From NCBI GenBank assembly GCA_007121695.1, contig SKKC01000423.1:1-5957 (forward strand): a DNA stretch of 5,957 bases, in the 5' to 3' direction. The position numbers and the translations under genes are program-made. This DNA comes from Spirochaetales bacterium. Lineage in GTDB: Bacteria; Spirochaetota; Spirochaetia; DSM-27196; SKKC01. Under the pieces are notes generated by a model. That model had not been told where the DNA came from, did not search any database, and saw nothing but the letters and a program-made list of their open reading frames with translations. Below are positions 1 to 5,957 of this stretch, piece by piece; the first letter of the stretch is position 1, and each line of letters starts with the position of its first letter.

Positions 1-2124
1 ACCCGCAAACGATATCCGTTCGACAAAGGTTTCGATTGAAGCGCGTATTTCCCCATCGTCCAGAACAGCGCTCGCAAACCTGCACACCGCAGACTCATAC
101 GCTTCGTCGGTCGCGGTCCAGGAGGTAAACTCCTTGGACTCCCTCATGGCTTTCGTGAGATATCCGGTCAGACGATCCTCGTCGATAGGCCAGGTGCCGA
201 CAAGAGTCTGGAACACGAAATATTCCGTATTCCGGTCCGGCCACGGCTCTGTTCGATACCGCTCGGCAAGCGTTGTCCAGCTCCAGACTGCCTCGGCCCA
301 TTCATGGGGTATCTCTGAAAGCACCAGCAGTCTTGCTCTGGTGTCTTCGCTCCGTTTGGTGTCGTGGGTACTGGTAGTGAGCATGGAGCGCGGCAGAGAC
401 ACGCTTCGGTCTGCCATTCGCTCGTGAAACGCCGGAACGGACATGCCGAACGCATCGGGTTCGCCTCCGACTTCGTTCAGCGCAACAAAGCGATTGTAGC
501 GGTAAAACGTCGTGTCCTCTGCGCCTTTCGCCATGACGGGACCGCTGAGTTGCTGAAAACGCATGACAAAATCGCGCTCCACGTCTCCTGTTACCTCGAG
601 CGTCAGAATCCGTCGCAGAAAATCGAACAACTCTGCGTCCAGATCGTCCCGGCGTTCCTGTGCCCGCTGTACCGCCTGCTGTATGCGTTGCCGGTCTGAA
701 TCCCTGATCGTTTTCGTTTCTGCCCGGATATAGGTCCGGTATACGTGAAACGACGACAACACCTCACCGAGGGCCGCATGGATTTCGTCGCGACTGAAAT
801 CCCGGTATCGTCTGTTTCGGTAACAGATCTCCAGAAGCATTTCCGTAAGACGATTCACGTCGCTGCCGAGCAGATCCTGAATTACGTTCAGCTTGCTCTG
901 CCGCAGCAGTTCGTCGTAGTCGACCTTTGCCTCGATGTATGCTTCGTAAAAGTCGGTAAGCGTCTGCTCTGCCTCGCGTGCGAGGAGCACCGCGTGAAGA
1001 TCGCTCAAGAAATCGTAGCCGGTTGTGCCGTGTATAGGCCACGAATCCGGCATGTACTCGTTCGGTGCGAGAATCTTTTCTCCTACTATCCAGGCTTCCG
1101 GGGCCCGATGTCTCAGACGCTGAAAATACTCTTCCGGATCCCGTAAACCATCCGGATGATCGATCCGAAGTCCATCGACCTTTCCTTCCCGAATCCAGGA
1201 CAATATCAGATCGTGCGTGTCCTGAAAGACGTCTTCGTCTTCGGCCCGAATCGCAATGAGGTTGTTGATATCAAAGAAACGCCTGTATCCGAGATCGCTT
1301 CGGGCGATTCGCCAGTACGCGAGCCGGTAATTCTGACGTTCCAGCAGTTCGTCAAGACGATCGGGATCGGAGTTTACAAGGTCAACTTCGGCGTCGACAG
1401 CGCGGCGTACGTGTGGCGCATCGTCGAGTATCACTTCAAGCCGTTTCCGGATGACCTCCTTGTCCCGGTGCCGCCGACGCGTTGTCGCCCTGTCGTCCGC
1501 GCTTGGCAGAGGTAGATAGTCCAGCGCGCTCGCCAGAAACTCGAGTTCCGCGTGTTCTATCCGTGATGCCGCGCGGAACAGCAGCTCGGACAGGCTCCGT
1601 GGATCGACAGGGACACGATGTTCAAAGTACCTGACGTGGAAGGCGCCACCGTCGCGGACCAGCTGTATATCGCCGGACTCGATGACCCTCCCGAAATGAT
1701 CGCCAAGAACAGGCAAAAGTACGCGGTTCTGTATGTTCTCGCTGTCCTGGGCGTATTTCCAGTCTACATCGAAGTAGCTGGCGAAACGGCTCCGCTGGCC
1801 GTTCTCGAGCACATCCCACCACCAGCGATTTTCCGGGCCAGACACGGCCATATGGTTGGGCACTACGTCTACGATGTGTCCCATATTCGCAGCACGCAAC
1901 GCAGAACACAGGGCGGAGTGGGCTTCCGCTCCGCCGAGTTGTTCGCTGACTTTCGAGTGATCGACGACATCGTAGCCGTGCGTGCTGCCGCTTGACGCCT
2001 GCAGGTACGGAGAACAGTACATATGGCTTATACCGAGGCGTGACAGATACGGTACGAGCCCCGCTGCCTCACGAAAACCGAAATCGGGAGATAGTTGCAC
2101 CCGGTATGTTGATAATACGTTCAC
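1..2124 (-). CDS. treY: Malto-oligosyltrehalose synthase (GH13 family), 3' end cut off by window edge
   Basis: TreY turns the reducing-end alpha-1,4 bond of a maltodextrin into an alpha-1,1 bond. TreZ then releases trehalose. It acts in the cytoplasm on glycogen-derived chains. I read 708 codons without a stop. The N-terminus (STYRVQLSPDFGF, then SPYLQASSGSTHGYDVVD) is typical of TreY. The GH13 motifs follow in order: DVVPNH at residues 86-91; GLRIDHPDGL with the expected nucleophile Asp322; VGEKIL with the expected acid/base Glu349; and STHDTKR with His587-Asp588. The family usually has about 700-850 residues, so the missing C-terminus should be roughly 20-150 residues. The GTG start at 2124 is chosen because homology begins at once and AGGGAG lies 8 bases upstream. 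It overlaps the kinase stop (GTGA), which implies translational coupling. No treZ or treX is visible. The identification is firm; the regulatory link is inferred. Confidence 0.95.
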   Translation of the reverse strand, partial: MNVLSTYRVQLSPDFGFREAAGLVPYLSRLGISHMYCSPYLQASSGSTHGYDVVDHSKVSEQLGGAEAHSALCSALRAANMGHIVDVVPNHMAVSGPENRWWWDVLENGQRSRFASYFDVDWKYAQDSENIQNRVLLPVLGDHFGRVIESGDIQLVRDGGAFHVRYFEHRVPVDPRSLSELLFRAASRIEHAELEFLASALDYLPLPSADDRATTRRRHRDKEVIRKRLEVILDDAPHVRRAVDAEVDLVNSDPDRLDELLERQNYRLAYWRIARSDLGYRRFFDINNLIAIRAEDEDVFQDTHDLILSWIREGKVDGLRIDHPDGLRDPEEYFQRLRHRAPEAWIVGEKILAPNEYMPDSWPIHGTTGYDFLSDLHAVLLAREAEQTLTDFYEAYIEAKVDYDELLRQSKLNVIQDLLGSDVNRLTEMLLEICYRNRRYRDFSRDEIHAALGEVLSSFHVYRTYIRAETKTIRDSDRQRIQQAVQRAQERRDDLDAELFDFLRRILTLEVTGDVERDFVMRFQQLSGPVMAKGAEDTTFYRYNRFVALNEVGGEPDAFGMSVPAFHERMADRSVSLPRSMLTTSTHDTKRSEDTRARLLVLSEIPHEWAEAVWSWTTLAERYRTEPWPDRNTEYFVFQTLVGTWPIDEDRLTGYLTKAMRESKEFTSWTATDEAYESAVCRFASAVLDDGEIRASIETFVERISFAG

Positions 2125-3485
2125 CTGTCTGACTCCCTGTTCCGTGGCAGATTGATCCGAACCACGGTACGTGTACCGTCCTGCTCCATGCTCACCCCGC
2201 CATGGTGCAGCTCAACTATCGCTCGTACAATCGAAAGACCGAGACCGCTCCCCCGCGATCCACGGCTGTTCTCCCCGCGGTACAGGCGGTCGAACGCGTG
2301 TACGGTGGTTTCCTCGTCGACGAACCCGGTATTCCCGACTTCAATCACGACAGACAATCCCTGTTCGCGAATTGTGGCCTCGACATGCCCCCCTGCATCC
2401 GCGTACTTCACTGCGTTATGTACCACGTTTGATACGGCGCGTACCAGCAGACGATCGTCGCCTGTGAACAGCAGGTCCTTCGCGTGAAAACTGCTTGTGA
2501 GCGCACGCTCCTGCAGCATGGGCTCGAATCGCAATCTCAACGTCTGCAGAAAATCGACGGCGTGTATCGGTTCCAGCAGTATGTGCTGTTCTGGAGCCTC
2601 CAGAGAGTTGAGTTCACGAAGATCCTGCACCAGATCGTCGATACGATCAACTTCCGTGTATACCCGTGCGAGTCGGTCCGGGGTCGGTTCAATGACACCT
2701 TCTATCATGGCTTCGAACTGCGTCTTTACCGCTGCCACAGGAGTCCGCAGATCGTGCGCTACATCCTGCGCCCACTGCCGGCGCAGCCGCGCCTCCTCAA
2801 GCAGCTGTGTCTGCAGCCTGGAAGCCGACCCTGCGATTGTTCGTATTTCGCTTGCCTGACTTTCCGGAAACGAGACATCGCGATGTCCGTCGGCGAGAAG
2901 TTCAAGGCCGGACGCAACCGCAGAGGTTTGCGCGGTAATGCGTCGGGACAACAGACCCGCGACGGCGGTTGCAAGCGCAAACGCCACCAGAACAACCAGA
3001 ACAAGCGTCCACGCCAGTGACACCAGAAACTGACGGTTCGCCGGATCGCCCATGAAACCAAGCGTCCCGGCGCTGAGAAAACCGACAATCTCATCTGCGT
3101 GCAGGAGGGCGGACGGTGGCTGCAACCCATCTATGCCCCTGAACTGCCCGCCACCGGATACCGAGATCTCCGCTGTATCCAGTATTTCACCGTTTCTGTA
3201 CAGAAACACCGCGCGTCCGTTTTCCTCGAAGACGTACACGTACTGGTTCTGCGACAGAAACGGAAGCAGTGAGTCGGCGAGGCTGTCATGATCAAGCGCA
3301 CCTTGCTGCCTGAACGACCGGGACACAATGGGCAGCACCAGATTCTGTATACGCTGGTTCCGGTGCATATTCCATTCAAGCAGACTCCGTCGTACGCCTG
3401 CAAACAGAAAGGTCGATGCAACAATTATGAGAACCAGCAGGGAGACGATCATCGCAAGGAAGGTCCGGGCAAAAATGGATCGCAT
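2121..3485 (-). CDS. Membrane sensor histidine kinase, partner of the adjacent regulator
   Basis: This is a 454-residue kinase that senses a signal at the membrane and phosphorylates the upstream-encoded regulator. Membrane segments are at about 8-30 and 153-179. They enclose an extracytoplasmic domain of about 120 residues with no recognised fold. A HAMP-like linker spans about 180-232. The dimerisation helix carries the H-box DVAHDLRTP with phospho-acceptor His244. The ATPase domain has an N-box (NVVHNAVKYA, 353-362), an F-box (FDRLYRGENSR, 398-408) and a G2 box (GSGLGLSI, 412-419). The G1 box is degenerate: VGNTGF has Asn385 where DxGxG kinases have Asp. Similar NxG forms occur in VanS- and CusS-type kinases, so activity is still expected. 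The ATG at 3485 is chosen over an in-frame extension into the regulator gene because the membrane anchor follows directly and AGGGGA lies 9 bases upstream. The architecture resembles BaeS, but the signal is unknown. Confidence 0.93.
   Translation of the reverse strand: MRSIFARTFLAMIVSLLVLIIVASTFLFAGVRRSLLEWNMHRNQRIQNLVLPIVSRSFRQQGALDHDSLADSLLPFLSQNQYVYVFEENGRAVFLYRNGEILDTAEISVSGGGQFRGIDGLQPPSALLHADEIVGFLSAGTLGFMGDPANRQFLVSLAWTLVLVVLVAFALATAVAGLLSRRITAQTSAVASGLELLADGHRDVSFPESQASEIRTIAGSASRLQTQLLEEARLRRQWAQDVAHDLRTPVAAVKTQFEAMIEGVIEPTPDRLARVYTEVDRIDDLVQDLRELNSLEAPEQHILLEPIHAVDFLQTLRLRFEPMLQERALTSSFHAKDLLFTGDDRLLVRAVSNVVHNAVKYADAGGHVEATIREQGLSVVIEVGNTGFVDEETTVHAFDRLYRGENSRGSRGSGLGLSIVRAIVELHHGGVSMEQDGTRTVVRINLPRNRESDR
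2133..2138 (-). promoter_or_regulatory. Ribosome binding site of treY, inside the kinase gene
   Basis: On the minus strand AGGGAG lies 8 bases before the GTG at 2124. It falls within the last codons of the upstream kinase gene. It supports the GTG start, whose first base precedes the kinase TGA stop in a GTGA junction, so ribosomes finishing the kinase can restart on treY. Confidence 0.7.
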
Positions 3486-3487
3486 GA

Positions 3488-4195
3488 CTAGTCGTCCCCT
3501 GTGTCGACGTCGCCACAGAAACGGTATCCGTATCCGCGCACCGTTTCGATCCAGTCCTCGTTCCCGAGCTTGTGCCTGATGTTCGCGATATGTGTATCGA
3601 CGGTACGCTCGGATCCGTCGTGCATGTAGTCGAGGCACTCACCGAGAATCGCTTTTCTGCTTTTGACGACCTCGCCGTGCGAGGCGAGATACGAGAGTAT
3701 TTTCCATTCGCTCGCAGTCAGATCAAGCGGAGCTCCATCCATGTATGCCTTATGTTTTTTTCGATCGATGGACAGTTCCGATTCCTCCAGATGCCAGTGC
3801 GAGGTTTCGGACCGTGTAACGTCGTCTGATTCTCCCGTCGTCCGCCGCAGCAGGGCATGGGCTCTCAGTACAAGTTCTTTCGCCGAGAACGGCTTTACGA
3901 CATAGTCGTCCGCTCCTATCTCGAAACCGGTAATCCTGTCGCTTTCCGACTCCCGCGCAGTCAGGAATATTAACGGCACATCGCTGACCCTTCGTATCTT
4001 CTTTGCGAGAACAAAACCATTCTCGTCCGGCAGCATGACGTCAAGAATCAGAAGATCCGGATTCTGAACCTCGATGGCCTGGAGCACTCCCTGTGCCTGA
4101 GAAAACTCTGTAACATCTGTTCCATCTATCTGAAAATACTGACTGACTGCGTCACGAATAAGGTCATTGTCTTCAACAATAAATACGAGTGCCAT
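3488..4195 (-). CDS. OmpR/PhoB-family response regulator
   Basis: This is a 235-residue DNA-binding regulator, a normal length for the family. The receiver domain (about 1-118) has the acidic pair Glu8-Asp9 in FIVEDND, phospho-acceptor Asp52 in LILDVMLPDENG, Thr79 in FLTARES and Lys101 in VVKPFSAKEL. A linker of about 20 residues follows. The winged-helix domain (about 135-228) contains LDLTASEWKILSYL and the recognition-helix region RTVDTHIANIRHKLG. It ends with the wing motif VRGYGYRF. All key residues are intact, so phosphorylation by the kinase 2 bases downstream is expected. The start at 4195 is chosen because the receiver domain begins immediately, GAGAG lies a few bases upstream, and the frame extending to 4399 overlaps the preceding gene without homology. 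Target promoters are unknown; its own operon is a natural candidate. Confidence 0.95.
   Translation of the reverse strand: MALVFIVEDNDLIRDAVSQYFQIDGTDVTEFSQAQGVLQAIEVQNPDLLILDVMLPDENGFVLAKKIRRVSDVPLIFLTARESESDRITGFEIGADDYVVKPFSAKELVLRAHALLRRTTGESDDVTRSETSHWHLEESELSIDRKKHKAYMDGAPLDLTASEWKILSYLASHGEVVKSRKAILGECLDYMHDGSERTVDTHIANIRHKLGNEDWIETVRGYGYRFCGDVDTGDD
3495..3500 (-). promoter_or_regulatory. Ribosome binding site of the sensor kinase
   Basis: AGGGGA on the minus strand sits 9 bases before the ATG at 3485, within the last codons of the response regulator. It decides the kinase start against the longer reading frame that begins at 3638. Confidence 0.55.
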
Positions 4196-4215
4196 GGGTC
4201 TCTCTTTTCCAGTAC

Positions 4216-5154
4216 CTAGAAATAACGAATCTGCCGTTCGAGGACCTGGGTCTCCGTTCTCAGAGAGGTACCAGATTGATCGACTTGAACATGTTCTGAT
4301 CTCTGAATCCAGTTTCCAAGCATATCTGTCGTGTACTCGAGGGTTCGGGTCGTTGTCACGTTGTCGGCCGCCTCGTACCGGCGCTCGGAGTGTAACCACC
4401 CGTTCTCGCAGTATCTTCGCTCGATTCTTCTCCGTACAGCTCCGTCCGGATCGAAGACCTCAGTCAAACGCACGCGTCCGTAGGCATCGTATGCGTAGCG
4501 TATGACCTCCGTCAGAGCATTGTTCTGATCGAAGTGCTCCTCCCGCACAAGTCGACCCTGCGGGGAAAAATGAGAGTGGACGCGTTTTACGATCCCTCCA
4601 TCGGGGAACAGCAGCGTCCAGGTCTGCATGAGATGCGACTGGATCTGATCGTAGTGTCGGGTCCACTGCAAGCGGCCGGAACCATCAAACTGTGTCTGCT
4701 CTTCGACTGCACCGTCCCGATGGTTGATGTTCCGAACTCCGACGACAAGGCCGGAACCCGTCCGTTCCGTAACCTGGACGGGAACATCCGAACCATCGTA
4801 GCTGTACTCGTATACCCATTCGATGGCCCCCTCGACGTTGCGGCTCTGCCATTGCACAAGTCGCCCACCGGGATCATAGCTGAAACTGCTTCGCCACCGA
4901 AAACGCCCCTGTTCATAACGGGTCTGTGACGCCACGGCTCCAGTCCGATGGAAATCCATACTTAGTACGGGGATGCGCTCGTCGTCCGCCTCGATCCGGA
5001 ACACCCGCAGCGCTTCGACCTCGCCGTGTACACGCGCGATCTCCGGAACGGTAGGTGCGTAATCGTGCAGGAAGGAAAAATCCGTTTGCGCATACAGAGG
5101 GAGCGCCTGCAGGACTACGACCATGCTCATGGCAATGCGTGCTGTTACTTTCAT
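4216..5154 (-). CDS. Exported protein with YD/RHS-like repeats, function unknown
   Basis: This 312-residue protein has a clear Sec signal peptide: Lys2 and Arg6, a hydrophobic core at about 8-20, and a likely cut after LYA at 22. There is no lipobox cysteine and no second membrane segment. The mature part is built from degenerate beta-type units rich in Tyr, Asp, Gly and Arg. Examples are FSYDPGGRLVQWQS (91-104), QFDGSGRLQWTRHYD (155-169), HFSPQGRLVREEHFD (195-209), YAYDAYGRVRLTEVFD (220-235) and MLGNWIQRSEH (278-288). These resemble YD repeats of RHS-type proteins, but there is no RHS core or toxin tip. It is the first gene of the operon, 20 bases before the regulator. It may be a periplasmic or surface partner of the sensor, or simply a stress-induced envelope protein; both are inference. 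The ribosome binding site is weak. ATG codons at 5130 and 5124 are alternatives, but they would lose the basic start of the signal peptide. Confidence 0.85.
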   Translation of the reverse strand: MKVTARIAMSMVVVLQALPLYAQTDFSFLHDYAPTVPEIARVHGEVEALRVFRIEADDERIPVLSMDFHRTGAVASQTRYEQGRFRWRSSFSYDPGGRLVQWQSRNVEGAIEWVYEYSYDGSDVPVQVTERTGSGLVVGVRNINHRDGAVEEQTQFDGSGRLQWTRHYDQIQSHLMQTWTLLFPDGGIVKRVHSHFSPQGRLVREEHFDQNNALTEVIRYAYDAYGRVRLTEVFDPDGAVRRRIERRYCENGWLHSERRYEAADNVTTTRTLEYTTDMLGNWIQRSEHVQVDQSGTSLRTETQVLERQIRYF

Positions 5155-5174
5155 ACACCGTCCGGAGAAGCACG

Positions 5175-5228
5175 AAAAACAAAAAGACCGGCCCGCCGGA
5201 TGAACACATCAGACGAAAGGCCGGCCGG
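5175..5228 (-). terminator. Intrinsic terminator after sodA
   Basis: In the minus-strand transcript CCGGCC (5224-5219, or 5228-5223 in an alternative register) pairs with GGCCGG (5193-5188). A T-rich tract, TCTTTTTGTTTTT, follows at 5187-5175. The loop of about 25 bases holds a second small hairpin, GATG-TGTT-CATC (5210-5199). The structure begins about 33 bases after the sodA stop. It works in the minus direction only, since no T-run follows it on the plus strand. It ends about 20 bases before the start codon of the exported-protein gene. Confidence 0.8.
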
Positions 5229-5260
5229 AACTTGACAAAAACTGCAGACGAACAGCCTGG

Positions 5261-5866
5261 CTATTTCGCCGCTGCGTACAGTTCGCTGACGCGATTCCAG
5301 TTCACAAGATTGAAGAACGAAGAAATATACTCCGGGCGTCGGTTCTGATACTTGAGATAGTAGGCGTGTTCCCACACGTCCAGTCCGAGAATCGGGGTCT
5401 TCCCGTCGGTGACAGGATTGTCCTGGTTCGGGGTGCTCGTTATTTCCAGCTTACCACCGGAGACCACAAGCCATGCCCACCCGCTTCCGAAACGTCCAGC
5501 TGCAGCGTTCGAGAACTGTTCCTTGAACTCTGCAAACGAACTGAACGCCGAGTTTATCGCCTGTCCGATATCTCCTGAAGGCTCTCCACCACCGTCCGGT
5601 GAAAGAACGGTCCAGAACAGGCTGTGGTTCAGGTGCCCGCCACCGTTATTTCGAACTGCCGTGCGAATGTTCTCCGGCAGAGAAGCGTACTCGGCGACAA
5701 GCTTTTCAAGTGCCCAGTCGGCATACTCTGTACCCTCTACGGCAGCATTCAGCTTGGTTACGTAGCCACCATGATGCTTGTCGTGATGAATCCGCATCGT
5801 CTGTTCGTCGATGTGGGGTTCAAGCGCGTTGTACGCGTACGGTAAATCCGGCAATGTAAATGACAT
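5261..5866 (-). CDS. sodA: Superoxide dismutase, manganese type
   Basis: This enzyme converts superoxide to oxygen and hydrogen peroxide. The 201-residue length is normal for the Fe/Mn family. The four metal ligands are present: His27 in RIHHDKHH, His81 in GGHLNHSLFW, and Asp163 and His167 in LDVWEHAYY. Gly77 before HLNHSLFW and the Gln in TPNQDNP (148) match the manganese class rather than the iron class, although cambialistic use cannot be excluded. GRFGSGWAWLVV and YQNRRPEYI are also standard. There is no signal peptide, so it is cytoplasmic. As I recall it, Bacillus SodA is very close, including PENIRTAVRNNGGG and the KLEIT stretch. A usual Trp near the end is Phe here (FFNLVNW). The ATG at 5866 is preceded by GAGGAGG at 8 bases. 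A terminator follows, so it is probably monocistronic with some read-through. Confidence 0.97.
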   Translation of the reverse strand: MSFTLPDLPYAYNALEPHIDEQTMRIHHDKHHGGYVTKLNAAVEGTEYADWALEKLVAEYASLPENIRTAVRNNGGGHLNHSLFWTVLSPDGGGEPSGDIGQAINSAFSSFAEFKEQFSNAAAGRFGSGWAWLVVSGGKLEITSTPNQDNPVTDGKTPILGLDVWEHAYYLKYQNRRPEYISSFFNLVNWNRVSELYAAAK

Positions 5867-5874
5867 ATAGTCTT

Positions 5875-5881
5875 CCTCCTC
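5875..5881 (-). promoter_or_regulatory. Strong ribosome binding site of sodA
   Basis: GAGGAGG on the minus strand lies 8 bases before the ATG at 5866. It is close to the ideal Shine-Dalgarno sequence and is the strongest in the window, in line with high expression of the dismutase. Confidence 0.85.
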
Positions 5882-5899
5882 GTGTGTTTAATGCCTCGG

Positions 5900-5908
5900 A
5901 GTATAGCA
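5900..5908 (-). promoter_or_regulatory. Extended -10 promoter of sodA
   Basis: On the minus strand TGCTATACT fits the extended -10 form TGnTATAAT, with a single mismatch in the hexamer. The element 17 bases upstream (GGAACG) is a poor -35, which an extended -10 can tolerate. Transcription would start near 5893, giving a leader of about 27 bases that contains the strong ribosome binding site. Confidence 0.55.
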
Positions 5909-5912
5909 TACT
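5900..5912. promoter_or_regulatory. Inverted repeat over the sodA -10, possible operator
   Basis: AGTAT-AGC-ATACT is a perfect 5-base inverted repeat with a 3-base centre. It covers the whole -10 element. A repressor bound here would block the promoter. Such short AT-rich arms can arise by chance, and the repeat matches no known operator that I can name. Confidence 0.25.
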
Positions 5913-5930
5913 AAAAAAACGGCGTTCCGT
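5913..5930 (-). terminator. Possible short terminator of an upstream gene outside the window
   Basis: In the minus-strand transcript ACGG-AACG-CCGT forms a 4-pair stem with a 4-base loop. Seven T residues (5919-5913) follow it directly. The stem is short for an intrinsic terminator, so activity is uncertain. If real, it ends transcription of a gene to the right of the window and overlaps the upstream part of the sodA promoter. The rest of the stretch from 5931 to 5957 shows nothing I can identify. Confidence 0.35.
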
Positions 5931-5957
5931 GCACTCAGGAGCTGAATAATCCTACAG

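Noticed and set aside
745..1146. 133-residue open frame on the plus strand
   Set aside because: It is antisense to treY, whose own frame is uninterrupted and full of GH13 motifs.
2484..3020. 178-residue open frame on the plus strand
   Set aside because: It is fully antisense to the sensor kinase, has a low-complexity basic tail and no recognisable domain.
3486..3638. In-frame extension of the kinase by 51 residues upstream
   Set aside because: It lies inside the regulator gene, is Arg-rich without domain similarity, and the membrane anchor starts right after the ATG at 3485, which has its own ribosome binding site.
4196..4399. In-frame extension of the response regulator by 68 residues
   Set aside because: It overlaps the end of the exported-protein gene, and the receiver domain begins directly at the ATG at 4195.
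5232..5237. Perfect TTGACA on the plus strand
   Set aside because: No -10-like hexamer lies 16-18 bases downstream, and no plus-strand gene follows.
5924..5928. GGAAC on the minus strand, similar to an ECF-sigma -35
   Set aside because: The expected ECF -10 is not at the usual distance, and the extended TGCTATACT fits a housekeeping promoter better.
1..5957. CRISPR arrays, tRNA or rRNA genes, insertion sequences
   Set aside because: No regularly spaced direct repeats, RNA gene signatures, transposase frames or terminal inverted repeats were seen.

Overview
The window holds five genes, all on the minus strand, read from right (high coordinates) to left. Almost every base is coding, and no gene-free stretch exceeds about 110 bases. 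The DNA is moderately GC-rich. The first cargo protein has a lipid-free, Sec-type signal peptide, and the sensor kinase has a large domain outside the membrane. This fits a free-living bacterium that is probably diderm. A spirochaete-like host is only an impression from the style of the exported repeat protein. No marker gene here fixes the taxonomy.

Layout in transcription order. (1) 5866-5261 is a manganese-type superoxide dismutase (sodA). It has its own extended -10 promoter, a strong ribosome binding site and an intrinsic terminator after its stop. (2) 5154-4216 is an exported protein of unknown function with YD/RHS-like tyrosine-glycine repeats. (3) 4195-3488 is an OmpR/PhoB-family response regulator. 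(4) 3485-2121 is a membrane sensor histidine kinase. (5) 2124-1 is malto-oligosyltrehalose synthase (treY). Its 3' end runs off the left edge, but all catalytic residues are present.

Genes 2 to 5 look like one operon. The gap between the exported protein and the regulator is 20 bases. The gap between regulator and kinase is 2 bases. The kinase stop overlaps the treY start in a GTGA junction, a usual sign of translational coupling. The likely logic is that a sensor-regulator pair, perhaps with the exported repeat protein as an envelope partner or output, is made together with an enzyme of trehalose synthesis from glycogen or maltodextrins. Trehalose is a common osmotic and desiccation protectant, so an envelope or osmotic stress circuit is a reasonable inference. 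The input signal and the regulon cannot be read from the sequence.

The sodA terminator ends only about 20 bases before the start codon of the exported protein. Little room is left for a conventional promoter there. The four-gene operon is therefore either fed by read-through from sodA or driven by a promoter embedded in the terminator region. The most unusual features are this arrangement and the placement of treY at the end of a two-component operon. Neither proves a new system, but together they suggest a joint oxidative, envelope and osmotic stress locus.
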